64,000 nt of DNA from JACCXG01 sp963717745 (GTDB lineage Bacteria > Acidobacteriota > Vicinamibacteria > Vicinamibacterales > 2-12-FULL-66-21): positions 1-64,000 of the forward strand of contig CAVQXJ010000015.1 in the NCBI GenBank assembly GCA_963717745.1, in the 5' to 3' direction. The translations under genes and the position numbers were made by a program. Shown in pieces: positions 19,501 to 27,796 of the stretch. The stretch's first letter is position 1; every line of letters starts with the position of its first letter. The notes below the pieces were generated by a model. The model saw nothing but the letters and a program-made list of their open reading frames with translations. It did not search any database and had not been told where the DNA came from.

Positions 19501-19941
19501 TTCAACGGCATCACGACGCTGCAGTCCGGCACGCCGCTGTCGATCACCGCCAACAACACCGCCGGCCTCTTCGGCGCGCGCACCCAGCCGAACAACAACG
19601 GCAACGATCCGCGACTCAGCGGACCGGTCGAGGATCGGCTCAGCCGCTATTTCGATACCTCCGTCTACAGCCAGCCGGCCGCCTTCACATTCGGGAACGA
19701 GCCGGTCTTCTCACCGGTGCTCCGCACACCGCCGCTGCGGAACTTCGACCTGTCGATCTTCAAGACCTTCGACGTGCGAAGCGGGATCAGGGCGCAGGTC
19801 CGCATCGAAGCGCTGAACGCCTTCAACACCGTGCAGTTCTCCGGCCCCAACACCAGCGTGACCTCGACCTCCTTCGGGTTGATCACGGGTCAGGCCAACG
19901 GGCCGCGGCAGCTGCAGTTCGGGTTCAAGCTGTTGTGGTGA
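16525..19941 (+). CDS. Oar-type TonB-dependent receptor with carboxypeptidase-regulatory domain
   Basis: 1138 residues. Signal peptide 1-25 (ALVVLVLCPSTLLAQS). Next comes a carboxypeptidase-regulatory-like beta-sandwich at about 27-105 (GTITGTIKDTSGATIPRATV), a plug domain (LELPLNTRNVYSLIFLTPGV, then YPAEYGRSLGSVLNVVYKSG) and a long outer-membrane barrel ending in aromatic FGFKLLW. This architecture is standard for the large Oar/TBDT paralogues of Acidobacteriota, which import oligomers or bind surface polymers; the ligand is unknown. ATG at 16525 follows GGAGGACAG. The neighbouring GH16 and second receptor suggest a polysaccharide-use setting, but no SusD-like partner is present. Confidence 0.9.
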   Translation: MRLIRIALSAALVVLVLCPSTLLAQSFTGTITGTIKDTSGATIPRATVTITNQQTGIQVSVATDLEGRYTSLPLPPGEYRVEAGLQGFRRAVRTDVPMQINATIVLDFSLEVGDLTDQIEVRADAALLETTTGTVGKLVDNRRILELPLNTRNVYSLIFLTPGVAGSIGNNYNSMSYTVNGARPTMMDTVIDGVTASFPTVNGFTGISVFPSVDAIQEFKVLGANYPAEYGRSLGSVLNVVYKSGTNQFHGSAYEFLRDSAFDSNNYFAKLAGQPLGDFQRSQFGGVAGGPIRRGKTFFMASFEGLREQRQSQTTTTVPTAAQRQGDFSQTFAQNGQQIRIFDPFSTRANPAGGFIRDQFAGNVIPANRMDPVALNVLKFFPLPNQPGNAVTGAQNYFATGTAELNVDNLDGRVDHQISERQKGFMRYSYRKTFSAPAVFLPADIAVAEGRVNEQNLAHNAVFDYNRTVSNTTVMSARFGFARTLFIFDNQGLGFKPSSLGLPASIDANVDREMFPRFGVGGMLTLGGNDHRYNAFMSYTAAAGLTKVRGGHSLKTGFEGRMLRVNVWEARSAGTFNFRTNETQGPVPTTASSTAGFGFASFLLGFGQPNDVLIQNWKNVAANSFYWAGYAQDDWRVNSRLTLNLGVRYDIDVPRTERFNRMNYFDPVARSPLADQVPAFPDLKGGVVFVGVDGRNRYQYHWDKNNIAPRLGGSFQLDQKTVIRGGYSHIFGPSNQGAQGTVGPFGFRTENLWVTSIDGITPLNLLRNPYPNGFVPSPGSSQGLLTQAGANLQAPLQDTPSPWTIQYNVNVQRELPWAMFLEVAYVGTRGYDLSTVGEGGLSLNQLDPQYMSLGTQLNQQVPNPFFGIVNNGVLTQPTVARGQLLRPYPQFTDVIPLYASGAKSRYHALQMTGRKRFSHGLMFEGSYTYAQSREIGMSHQDSYNLDASWALASYDIKHRFVVSYLYELPFGRNRRFASGASTLLNAFIGGWQFNGITTLQSGTPLSITANNTAGLFGARTQPNNNGNDPRLSGPVEDRLSRYFDTSVYSQPAAFTFGNEPVFSPVLRTPPLRNFDLSIFKTFDVRSGIRAQVRIEALNAFNTVQFSGPNTSVTSTSFGLITGQANGPRQLQFGFKLLW

Positions 19942-19960
19942 GGCGGTGATACCGCGATCC

Positions 19961-20110
19961 GCGGGTTCGCGGGTTCGCGGGTTCGCGGGTTCGCAAGAAC
20001 TAGGAAGCAGTTCGAAGCATCTGGGTGGAAGACACCGCTAATAGCTGGTTGCGACGCCTTCAACCCCGCCGGCTCGATCGGCTTTGTCCGCGAACCGCGA
20101 ACCCGCGGAC
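19961..20110. repeat. Tandem GCGGGTTC repeats with inverted counterpart
   Basis: Four copies of GCGGGTTC (19961-19992) follow GATCC. An inverted, palindromic block GTCCGCGAACC...CGCGGAC lies at 20086-20110. Together they fill the gap between the convergent receptor and GH16 genes and could fold into a long hairpin. No terminator-type U-run is seen. Confidence 0.6.
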
Positions 20111-20117
20111 GTGCACT

Positions 20118-20990
20118 TCACGGCCCGCGGCGATGGACACGGACCCAGTCGACCAGCATCTCCTGCGGAAACGTCGTCGTCGAATCAGGGCTGCCGGGCC
20201 AGTTGCCGCCGACGGCGATGTTCAACAGCAGGAAGAACGGATGGTCGAAGACCCATCGTGCGCCGGCCGGCAGGTCGGCGGCCGTGCGGGTCTGGAACAG
20301 CGTCCCGTCGACATACCAGCGGATCGTCTGCGGCTCCCACTCGATCGCGAAGATGTGAAAATCGTCCGCGAAGCGGCGTCCGCCGGCATTCGTGAACGCG
20401 GCGCCGATCGCCTGGCCACCTGAGAACCCGGGACCGTGAATTGTTCCGTGCACCATCGCCGGCTCACGTCCGATGTTCTCCATGATGTCGATCTCGCCGC
20501 AGGCGGGCCAGCCGGCCGAGACGATGTCCTGCCCCAGCATCCAGAACGCCGGCCAGATGCCCTGGCCGTGCGGAATCCGGATGCGGGCTTCGAACCGGCC
20601 GTGGGTCTGCGTGAATCGGTTTTGGGTCTTCAGCCGCGCGGACGTGTAATCGCGGCGGATGCCGTCCGCGCCGGTGAAGCTCGCGCGCGCCACGTGGATG
20701 ACCAGCATGCCGCTGCGCACGGACACGTTCTCGCGACGATCGGTATAGCTCTGCAGCTCGTTGTTGCCCCAGCCGCCACCGCCGAGATCGAACGCCCAGC
20801 GAGAGGGATCGGGTGCGGAACCCTCAGCCGCGTCGAACTCGTCGCTCCACGTGAGCTGCCAATCGGCCGAGGGTCCCGAGGGTTGCGTCCTCTGCGCGCC
20901 ACGGTCTCCGGCACCGCAGGCCGTCAGGACAAGGACAACCGGGAGGATGGAACGCCAAGTGGACATGGGTCGCGGCTTGGTTTGTATCAT
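20118..20990 (-). CDS. Glycoside hydrolase family 16 lipoprotein (beta-glucanase type)
   Basis: 290 residues starting MIQTKPRPMSTW at 20990, behind GGAAGGA; ATG at 20966 is an alternative. The lipoprotein signal ends at LVLTAC. The GH16 fold is clear: LTWSDEFDAAEGSAPDPSRW at the start, ELQSYTDRRENVSV, FEARIRIPHGQGIWPAFWML, and the catalytic GEIDIMENIG with nucleophile and acid/base glutamates, followed by HIFAIEWEPQTIRWYVDG. The family cleaves beta-1,3/1,4 glucans such as laminarin and lichenan, or galactans. It probably acts at the outer membrane or periplasm. It is divergent from the receptor at 21121, with a 130-bp shared upstream region. Confidence 0.92.
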   Translation of the reverse strand: MIQTKPRPMSTWRSILPVVLVLTACGAGDRGAQRTQPSGPSADWQLTWSDEFDAAEGSAPDPSRWAFDLGGGGWGNNELQSYTDRRENVSVRSGMLVIHVARASFTGADGIRRDYTSARLKTQNRFTQTHGRFEARIRIPHGQGIWPAFWMLGQDIVSAGWPACGEIDIMENIGREPAMVHGTIHGPGFSGGQAIGAAFTNAGGRRFADDFHIFAIEWEPQTIRWYVDGTLFQTRTAADLPAGARWVFDHPFFLLLNIAVGGNWPGSPDSTTTFPQEMLVDWVRVHRRGP

Positions 20991-21120
20991 TTCCTTCCTC
21001 GTTCGGAAACGATTTGACGGGCGCACCTTGCTGCGCTCTACTGAGGCGCCTCCGCGCTGCCGGCGGCCGTGGCGCCGGCCGGGGAGGTGACGGACTTCAC
21101 CTTTCAGCTGGAGGAGTCAC

Positions 21121-24100
21121 ATGAGGCGGACAGTTCTTCTCGCCTTCCTCGTGGCACTGATTGTTGCCACCCCCGCTGTTGCCCAGACGACGACCGGCGG
21201 GATCACCGGAGTGGTTCGAGACAGCGCCGGCGGGGTGATGCCGGGTGTCGCGGTGCGAGCAACTCACGAGGCGACCAACGGCGTCACCGCCGCCGTCACT
21301 GATCACGCCGGCCTATACGTGCTGCGCAATTTGCCGGTCGGCCGTTACGCGGTGGTGGCGGAGCTCGCCGGGTTCCAGACGTCGCGGAACACGGACATCG
21401 TCGTCCGCGTCAACGAGGACGTCCGGCTCGACATCGCCCTGAAGGTCGGGGCGATGACGGAAACGATCACGGTCAGCGGCATGGCCTCGCCGGTCGACAC
21501 CACGACCGGCACGCTGCGCACCGTGGTCGATCAGGATCGGATCGAGCAGCTGCCGCTGAATGGCCGCAACCCGACCCAGTTGATGCAGCTGGTGGCGGGC
21601 GTGCTGACGGACACGCGGACGAGCCTCACCTCCGGCGCCACATATCCCGGGATACAGCCCGTGTCGTCGAGCGGCGCGCGCGCGAACACCACCAACTACA
21701 TCCTCGACGGCGGCTCGAACAACGATCACTACAGCAACGCGCCGAACCCGATGCCGAATCCAGACGCGCTGCAGGAGTTCAGCGTCCAGACCAACAGCTT
21801 CAGCGCCGAGTACGGCCGCAATGTCGGGGCGATCGTGAACGCGGTCACCAGGGCCGGGACCAACAGATTTCACGGTCTCGGCTTCGGCTACCTGCGGCAT
21901 TACAAGATGAACGCCACCAACTTCTTCACCCCGGGCGTGGACGACGGGTTGAAGCGAAACCAGTACGGCGGGACGCTTGGCGGGCCGATTGTGAGGAGCC
22001 GCACCTTCTTCTTCTCGTCGTACCAGGGCACCAACCAGGAGCAGCGTCCGGTCTCGCGCAGCACCCTTGTCCCGAACGCGGCCATGCGCACCGGCGACTT
22101 CTCGTCGCTGTCCCGCCAGCTGCGCAACCCGTCCACCGGTCAGCCATTCGCCGGCAACCAGATCCCGTCCGCCCTGCTCAATCGCGCGGCGACGGAGATC
22201 CTCCGCAACTGGCTGCCGCTGCCCAACCCGGAGGGGGGAGACAACCCGTTGACGCTGCGGTTCTCTGTGCCGCAGTCGCTGGATGATCACCAGTATCTCG
22301 GCCGGGTCGATCACACCTTCAGCAACGCCCACCGTCTCTACGGGCGCGCCTGGGTGTCGCGCGCGTCGGTGCCGGCCTATCTCGATCAGGCCAACGTGTT
22401 GACGAGCTCGTTCGGGCGCACCTGGCAGAACACGGTGCTCTCGCTCAACGACACCTATATCGTCCGACCGAACCTGCTGAACAACCTGGTGGTGACGTTC
22501 AACCGGACGAACAACGACAATTTCCAGATCTATCCGCCCGACTACTCGTCGCTCGGCATCAACGCCTACAACGACAAGACCCCGCAATGGTTCTTCAACG
22601 TCAGCGGGTATTTCGGTATCAACAGCGGCGACACCAACCAGTTCCTGCGCGACGAGTACCAGGTCAGCGACACGCTCCGGTGGACCAAAGCGCGGCACGA
22701 GCTCGCCACCGGCTTCGAATACAGCTACGGCATCGGCGACATCGTCAACAACTTCCGGGCGAACGGAAGGTTCACGTTCTCGGGCGCGGCGCCGTTCACC
22801 GGCGATGCGCTCGCCGACTTCATGCTGGGAAAGTTCTCGAGCTTCGAGCAGGGGATCGGTGAGTACAAGAACACCCGGATGCAGCTGTTCGCGGCCTTCG
22901 TCCAGGATACGTTCCGCGTGAATCCGAAGCTGTCGCTGAATCTGGGCGTGCGGTGGGATCCGTTCATTCCTTACAGCGACACGACCAACCGCCTCGCGTG
23001 CTTCCGGCCCGGGCAGAAGTCCAGCGTGTACGTCAACGCGCCGGAAGGCGCGGTGTATCCCGGCGATTCCGCGTGTCCCGCCGGCGGGTACGACGCGGAT
23101 TGGCTGAACCTGGGTCCGCGGCTCGGCCTCGCCTACGATCCGTTCGGCGACGGCAGGACGAGCCTGCGCGCGGGCTACGGCGCGTTCTTCGATCGGCCGA
23201 ACACCATCGCGACCAACAGCCTCGCCAACCAGGGCCCGTTTGGCACGGTCGTGAGCTTCCCCGGCGACTTCGCCAACGACGTGTCGACTCCGTACGCGGG
23301 CCGCGTCAATCCGTTCCCGGCGGATCCGTTCAATGTGCCTCGCGACGTGGCGTTCGTGCTGCCGCACAACATGTTCAGCTACGATTCCGACATGGAGAAC
23401 GGCACCCTCCACTCGTGGAACGTGACCGTTGAACGCGAGATCGTGCCGACTTACCTGGTGAGGGCCGCCTATGCCGGGTCGAAGGGCACCAAGCTGACCA
23501 TTCTGCGAGAGGTCAATGCCGCGATCTTCGCACCGGGCGCGACCACGGCCACGACCAATCAGCGCCGGCCGCTCTTTCCCAGCTTCGGCAGCATCGTCAG
23601 CAACGAGCCGAGCGGGAAATCGCTCTACCACTCGTTGCAGCTGACCCTCGACAAGCGGTTCGCAAAGGGCTTCTCACTCCTCAGCAGCTACACGCTGTCC
23701 AAAACGCTGGATCATTCGTCGGAGAACAAGCAGACCGGCGCGGTGCAGACGAATCCGTTCGACCTGGAGTACGACTGGGGACCCGCGAACTTCGACCGGC
23801 GGCATCGATGGGTCAGCTCGCTGCTCTATCAAATCCCTGGACGAGTCGGCAACGCGGCGCTCGACGCGCTCGTCTCCGGCTGGTCGGTGACGGGCATCTG
23901 GGTCATGCAGAGCGGCCTGCCGTTCACGATGTCGAGCGGCGTGGACAACGCCCGTTCCGGAACCGGCGGTCAGCGTGCCGATCTCGCCGGCGATCCCAAC
24001 CTGGCGGGCGGCCGATCGACCGCCGAGCAGATTGCGCTCTGGTTCAACACGACGGCCTTCGCGCCGAACGCCGTGGGCACATTCGGCAATACCGGGCGAA

Positions 24101-24324
24101 ACGCCTTCCGCGGTCCGCGGTATCGCGCGCTCGATCTCGGCCTGCACAAGACCTTCGACGGCTGGGGGACGAGCAAATTCCAGATGCGCATCGAAGCGTT
24201 CAACGCGCTCAACAACGTCAACTTCGACCTGCCGAACAGCAGCCAGAACTCGGCGAACTTCGGCAAGATCCTCGCTGCCGGCGACCCGCGCATCATGCAG
24301 CTGGCGCTACGCGTTTCGTTCTGA
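21121..24324 (+). CDS. Oar-type TonB-dependent receptor with carboxypeptidase-regulatory domain
   Basis: 1067 residues; GGAGGAGTCAC precedes the ATG. Signal peptide 1-21 (VALIVATPAVAQ), regulatory beta-sandwich (GGITGVVRDSAGGVMPGVAV), plug with QLPLNGRNPTQLMQLVAGVL and FSAEYGRNVGAIVNAVTRAG, then the barrel to a terminal aromatic (LALRVSF). It is a paralogue of the receptor at 16525. Divergent pairing with the GH16 lipoprotein suggests uptake of the same glucan's breakdown products; this is inferred from position only. Confidence 0.9.
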   Translation: MRRTVLLAFLVALIVATPAVAQTTTGGITGVVRDSAGGVMPGVAVRATHEATNGVTAAVTDHAGLYVLRNLPVGRYAVVAELAGFQTSRNTDIVVRVNEDVRLDIALKVGAMTETITVSGMASPVDTTTGTLRTVVDQDRIEQLPLNGRNPTQLMQLVAGVLTDTRTSLTSGATYPGIQPVSSSGARANTTNYILDGGSNNDHYSNAPNPMPNPDALQEFSVQTNSFSAEYGRNVGAIVNAVTRAGTNRFHGLGFGYLRHYKMNATNFFTPGVDDGLKRNQYGGTLGGPIVRSRTFFFSSYQGTNQEQRPVSRSTLVPNAAMRTGDFSSLSRQLRNPSTGQPFAGNQIPSALLNRAATEILRNWLPLPNPEGGDNPLTLRFSVPQSLDDHQYLGRVDHTFSNAHRLYGRAWVSRASVPAYLDQANVLTSSFGRTWQNTVLSLNDTYIVRPNLLNNLVVTFNRTNNDNFQIYPPDYSSLGINAYNDKTPQWFFNVSGYFGINSGDTNQFLRDEYQVSDTLRWTKARHELATGFEYSYGIGDIVNNFRANGRFTFSGAAPFTGDALADFMLGKFSSFEQGIGEYKNTRMQLFAAFVQDTFRVNPKLSLNLGVRWDPFIPYSDTTNRLACFRPGQKSSVYVNAPEGAVYPGDSACPAGGYDADWLNLGPRLGLAYDPFGDGRTSLRAGYGAFFDRPNTIATNSLANQGPFGTVVSFPGDFANDVSTPYAGRVNPFPADPFNVPRDVAFVLPHNMFSYDSDMENGTLHSWNVTVEREIVPTYLVRAAYAGSKGTKLTILREVNAAIFAPGATTATTNQRRPLFPSFGSIVSNEPSGKSLYHSLQLTLDKRFAKGFSLLSSYTLSKTLDHSSENKQTGAVQTNPFDLEYDWGPANFDRRHRWVSSLLYQIPGRVGNAALDALVSGWSVTGIWVMQSGLPFTMSSGVDNARSGTGGQRADLAGDPNLAGGRSTAEQIALWFNTTAFAPNAVGTFGNTGRNAFRGPRYRALDLGLHKTFDGWGTSKFQMRIEAFNALNNVNFDLPNSSQNSANFGKILAAGDPRIMQLALRVSF

Positions 24325-24342
24325 TCGCGTGTCAAGGGAGAA

Positions 24343-24437
24343 GGAGGGGTGTCAGGCAGTGAATCGTGAACGGTCGGTGCGGCGGCAACCCCTTCATGGT
24401 GGCCGACCGTTCACGATTCACTGCCTGACACCCCTCC
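24343..24437. repeat. Perfect 35-bp inverted repeat, GTGTCAGGCAGTGA family
   Basis: Arms 24343-24377 and 24403-24437 are exactly complementary, with a 25-nt loop. The core GTGTCAGGCAGTGAATCGTG is the same as the ends of the element at 13182-13633. The right arm extends over the last codons of the aldolase gene and supplies its stop (reading GVRQ-stop). It is probably a solo or deleted form of that element. It also could act as a bidirectional terminator between the convergent genes. Confidence 0.85.
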
Positions 24438-25203
24438 CGAGGCCGTGCGGGCCGAGAAAACCGTGCGCTCCGCCCTCGAGCAGCGCGAGGTCGGACGGCG
24501 CCTGGAAAAACAGGAAGCCCTGCTCGATGTAGCGTCGTGTCGCCTCGGTCGACCCCGCGGGCCGGCCGGCAACCTTCCCATGTCGGCGCGCAGCGGCGAG
24601 CACCTCGAGCGCGGCCGCCTCGACGCGCGGATGATCCTGCTGTCCGCGCAGCCCCAGCGAAAACGAGAGATCGCCCGTGCCCACGAACACCACGTCCACG
24701 CCAGGCGTGGCGGCAATCCGATCGACGTGCGTGAGCGCTTCCGCTTCCTCGATGATCACGGCCACGAGCACGTTGCGATCGGCGGAGTCGTAGTAGCAGT
24801 CGGGCTCCGGCCAGCAGGAGGTCGCCAGGCTCGCACCCGAGCCCCGCCGCCCGGCTGGCGGATACCGGCAGGCGTCGGCCGCCTGCTGCGCCAGCTCCGG
24901 CGTGCTGACGAACGGAAACACCACCCCGTGCACGCCCGCATCCAGCACACGCTTGGCCGTCCATCGCTCGGTCACCGGCACCCGCGCGATCGGGACCGCC
25001 GGAAGACCACGAGTCGCAAGGACGATGTTCCGCACCGTCTCGAGCGTGAGCGGCGAGTGCTCCAATTCGAGCCAGAGGAAATCGAACCCCGCGCGTGCGG
25101 CTCGTGCCGCGACGTCCAGGCTGCTGGTGGTGATGGTGCACCCGAAGACCGGTTTCGACTCGCGGAGCCTCGCCCTGACGGGACTCTCCCAGGTGTTGTC
25201 CAT
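24418..25203 (-). CDS. HpcH/HpaI-family aldolase
   Basis: 261 residues starting MDNTWESPVRARLRESKPVF. The class II pyruvate-aldolase barrel of HpcH/HpaI is recognisable: FGCTITTSSLDVAARAARAG, FDFLWLELEHSPLTLETVRN, a metal-binding glutamate in AVIIEEAEALTHVDRI, and VDVVFVGTGDLSFSLGLRG. Such enzymes cleave or form 2-keto-3-deoxy sugar acids and 2,4-dihydroxy-heptenedioate. The start ATG overlaps the stop of the upstream hydrolase (TAATG), so the two are co-translated. A keto-deoxy acid from uronic-acid catabolism would fit. The C-terminal GVRQ is from the inverted repeat, so the native C-terminus may be altered. Confidence 0.85.
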   Translation of the reverse strand: MDNTWESPVRARLRESKPVFGCTITTSSLDVAARAARAGFDFLWLELEHSPLTLETVRNIVLATRGLPAVPIARVPVTERWTAKRVLDAGVHGVVFPFVSTPELAQQAADACRYPPAGRRGSGASLATSCWPEPDCYYDSADRNVLVAVIIEEAEALTHVDRIAATPGVDVVFVGTGDLSFSLGLRGQQDHPRVEAAALEVLAAARRHGKVAGRPAGSTEATRRYIEQGFLFFQAPSDLALLEGGAHGFLGPHGLGRGVRQ

Positions 25204-27668
25204 TACTTCCGGACCAGCCAGACTTCGGCGATCTGATTGCCGCGTCCGGCGCTGCCGAGCCCTGGCGGCGCGCTGAACGTCAACGTCAACTCGCCTCCAC
25301 GGGTCGCTTCCGCGGGGACAGCGAACTCCAGCGGCGCGATCGGTGACGGTTTCCTGATGGCCGGATGAATCTCGTGCTTGTCGTTCGCCGTCAGCCTGAT
25401 GGTGGTGGTCATGCTGAAGGCGTCCCCGGCGTAGACGACGCGGACCCGATACTGCGCGGTCGGGTCGAGGCCGGCGTATCGCATCCGCAGCGGCGTCTCC
25501 CAGAACGACTCCGCATGTGTCATCCACGACAGCCGCCAATCCGGCCGGTAGCCGAATCCGCTCAGCGTTGACTTGAAGCGCTGTGGATCTTCTTCGAACG
25601 GGAGGCCGCGCACCAGATGCGGCTGCAGCGCCGGATTCCCGAGATCATCGTAGTAGCCGCCGGGGCCGGGATCCGTCCACCGGACCATGCGGGCGATGGC
25701 GGCGAGACGCTCTTCCTCGGTTGCCAGGGCGCCGACCTCGGCGAAGCGCGCCTGGAGCCAGCCGCTGTTGTTGAGCGGCGTCTCGAAGCTGTCGAGCGTC
25801 GCGCCGCGGCCGACGGCGATGGCGCGGTACTTCTCGACGCTCAACTGCGCGCCGATGCTCTGGAACAAGGCCTCCGCAAGGGTGTACACGCGCTCGCGCC
25901 ATTCCGTGGCCGGCCGGGTCTGCGCCTCGCCCAGGATCCGCTCCGCATCCGACAGCGCTTGACGGGATTCACCGTGCCTCGCCGCGCGCAGCCGCTCGAG
26001 GGCTCGCTCCTCGATGCTGGTCTCGTGGAGCAGTCGGCTGCGGACGTGCGCATCGTAGTAGGCGCGGTAAAGCGCCTGAAGGAACCGCCAGTTGCGCAGG
26101 TCGCGCGGCGACGCGGCACGCTCCAGCACCTGGAACTGTTCGAGCGTGGTCAAAACGGAGGCATTCGCGGCGAGCGGCCCGCGCCAGTTCCGCTCGAGCG
26201 CCAGGAGACCCTGCGCGAACGAGTCCTCATACCGCTCGCCGATGAAGTAGCGGCTGTACTCGCGCAGAATCTGCCGCTCGTCCGCCTTCGGATCCCAGCC
26301 CAGGCCGCTCCATATGATCTTGTTCACATCGTCGTTGCATCCTTCCGAGTAGGTGATGAAGCCGGTCGCGTACGGCATCAGCGCGCGGAAGATCACCGCC
26401 TGGTCCTGCGGGCGCGGGTTGATTTGCTCGCGCTGGGAGGTCAGCGCGTGCGCGATGTCCCAGTCCTGCGCGGGATATTGGGAGCGGAGGCTATGCGTGA
26501 TGTCGGGATAACGGCGGATCGGGTAACGCTTCGGCACGTTCGCGCGCAGCACCGGCAGGCTGTCGCGGACCTGTGGACCGAACACGATGCCACTCAGCCA
26601 GGCCGGCTCGGTCTTGAGGATTCCGTAGAACTCGTCCATCCACTCTTTCGTGAACCCCTGTGGCGAGACCCACATCTGCAGCTTCGGATGGTACCGGCGC
26701 AGGCTGGCGGTCTGCCGCTCGAGCAGCGCCATCAGATGCTTCGGGTGCGTGTGCCCGGGATCACCGCCGGGCACGAACACCGCGTCCACGCGTGGCAGCC
26801 TCGAGAGGACGTCAGCCCACTCCTTGATCGCGGACTCGACCTGCTTCGGGTCTCCGTAGTCCTGGTCGAGCGCCGGGTACCAGACCCAGATGTCCTGCCC
26901 GTATTCGTCGCCGATGCGCGACATTTCGACCATCATGTCGATCTGAGGCCGGGGGAAGTGCGGGCTGTCCGCCGCATCGTCGGTGCGCGGCGGCATCAGC
27001 TCGATGGCGTTCGAGCCGAAGATGGCGAGATCGCGGATGTACTGCTCCCACTGCGGAACGTCCCACGCGTCGTAGGAGTTCGTCTTCGGCCGGTAGCCGA
27101 GCTGATGCCCGCGGAGCGCCACCTGCGGAGTGGACACCACCGATAAGGCGGCGGGCACCCTGAGCGACGCGCTCCCCATGCGCAGCTCACGAAGCAGCCG
27201 GCCCACGCCGAACAGGACGCCGCGGGCGTCGGCGCCGAGCACCAGAACGGTTGGCGCGCTGCGTCCGGCGGTGTTGACGGCAACGCGGTAGCCTTCGGGC
27301 CCCGGCGGCGCGGCGGCCGCCGCGCCGCGAAGTCCGGCGCTCGCCCAAGTCGACGCCGTCGCAATCGGCCCGACCGCGATGACGGGCACGCTGTCGGCCG
27401 GCCATTCAGACGCGACGCGCAGGCGCACGCCCGTGCGCTTCTCGACCTCCTCGACCAGGGTCCGGACAGCCGTCCGTTCCTGCAGGGGCGCGCCGGCCGG
27501 AGCAACGATGGCTGCACGCGTCAGATCGATCGCGCTCGATCCCATGCTGCTGGACGCCGGCGGTTTCTGACCCCCGTGCGCCATCCCCGGCGCGTTCAGA
27601 ACGGGAAGCCACAGCAGTGCCTGGAGCAAGCGGCTTGCAGCAGTGCGCGAACGACAGGAGAAGCGCAT
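25203..27668 (-). CDS. Exported glycoside-hydrolase-like protein, alpha-glucuronidase-like N-domain
   Basis: 821 residues. N-terminal signal (about 1-33), then an alpha/beta domain of the kind preceding GH67/GH20/GH84 barrels (AIVAPAGAPLQERTAVRTLV, VIAVGPIATASTW, then GYRVAVNTAGRSAPTVLVLG, ADARGVLFGVGRLLRE). A TIM-barrel-like core follows: LRGHQLGYRPKTNSYDAWDV, FGSNAIELMPPRTDD, and VDAVFVPGGDPGHTHPKHLM. A long helical region and a C-terminal beta-sandwich (ATRGGELTLTFSAP) complete it. Family assignment is by fold-like pattern, so the substrate is uncertain; alpha-glucuronidase or hexosaminidase-type activity is plausible. Its stop overlaps the aldolase start. It is divergent from the RraA-like gene. 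Confidence 0.65.
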   Translation of the reverse strand: MRFSCRSRTAASRLLQALLWLPVLNAPGMAHGGQKPPASSSMGSSAIDLTRAAIVAPAGAPLQERTAVRTLVEEVEKRTGVRLRVASEWPADSVPVIAVGPIATASTWASAGLRGAAAAAPPGPEGYRVAVNTAGRSAPTVLVLGADARGVLFGVGRLLRELRMGSASLRVPAALSVVSTPQVALRGHQLGYRPKTNSYDAWDVPQWEQYIRDLAIFGSNAIELMPPRTDDAADSPHFPRPQIDMMVEMSRIGDEYGQDIWVWYPALDQDYGDPKQVESAIKEWADVLSRLPRVDAVFVPGGDPGHTHPKHLMALLERQTASLRRYHPKLQMWVSPQGFTKEWMDEFYGILKTEPAWLSGIVFGPQVRDSLPVLRANVPKRYPIRRYPDITHSLRSQYPAQDWDIAHALTSQREQINPRPQDQAVIFRALMPYATGFITYSEGCNDDVNKIIWSGLGWDPKADERQILREYSRYFIGERYEDSFAQGLLALERNWRGPLAANASVLTTLEQFQVLERAASPRDLRNWRFLQALYRAYYDAHVRSRLLHETSIEERALERLRAARHGESRQALSDAERILGEAQTRPATEWRERVYTLAEALFQSIGAQLSVEKYRAIAVGRGATLDSFETPLNNSGWLQARFAEVGALATEEERLAAIARMVRWTDPGPGGYYDDLGNPALQPHLVRGLPFEEDPQRFKSTLSGFGYRPDWRLSWMTHAESFWETPLRMRYAGLDPTAQYRVRVVYAGDAFSMTTTIRLTANDKHEIHPAIRKPSPIAPLEFAVPAEATRGGELTLTFSAPPGLGSAGRGNQIAEVWLVRK

Positions 27669-27718
27669 CGAAAAGGGGCCTCCGCAAAAGGTCGAATGAG
27701 AAGTGCGTACGATATTCT

Positions 27719-27747
27719 CAACGCTGTTTCATTTCCAGTGAGCGTTG
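27719..27747. promoter_or_regulatory. Candidate operator between divergent genes
   Basis: Inverted repeat CAACGCT-N15-AGCGTTG lies midway between the divergent starts at 27668 and 27797. Its position suits a shared transcriptional control site. No regulator gene is adjacent. Confidence 0.3.
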
Positions 27748-27796
27748 GAGGTCGGGAATCGGCAGTCGACCCGCTTCTTTCAGCGATGGAGGAGGA

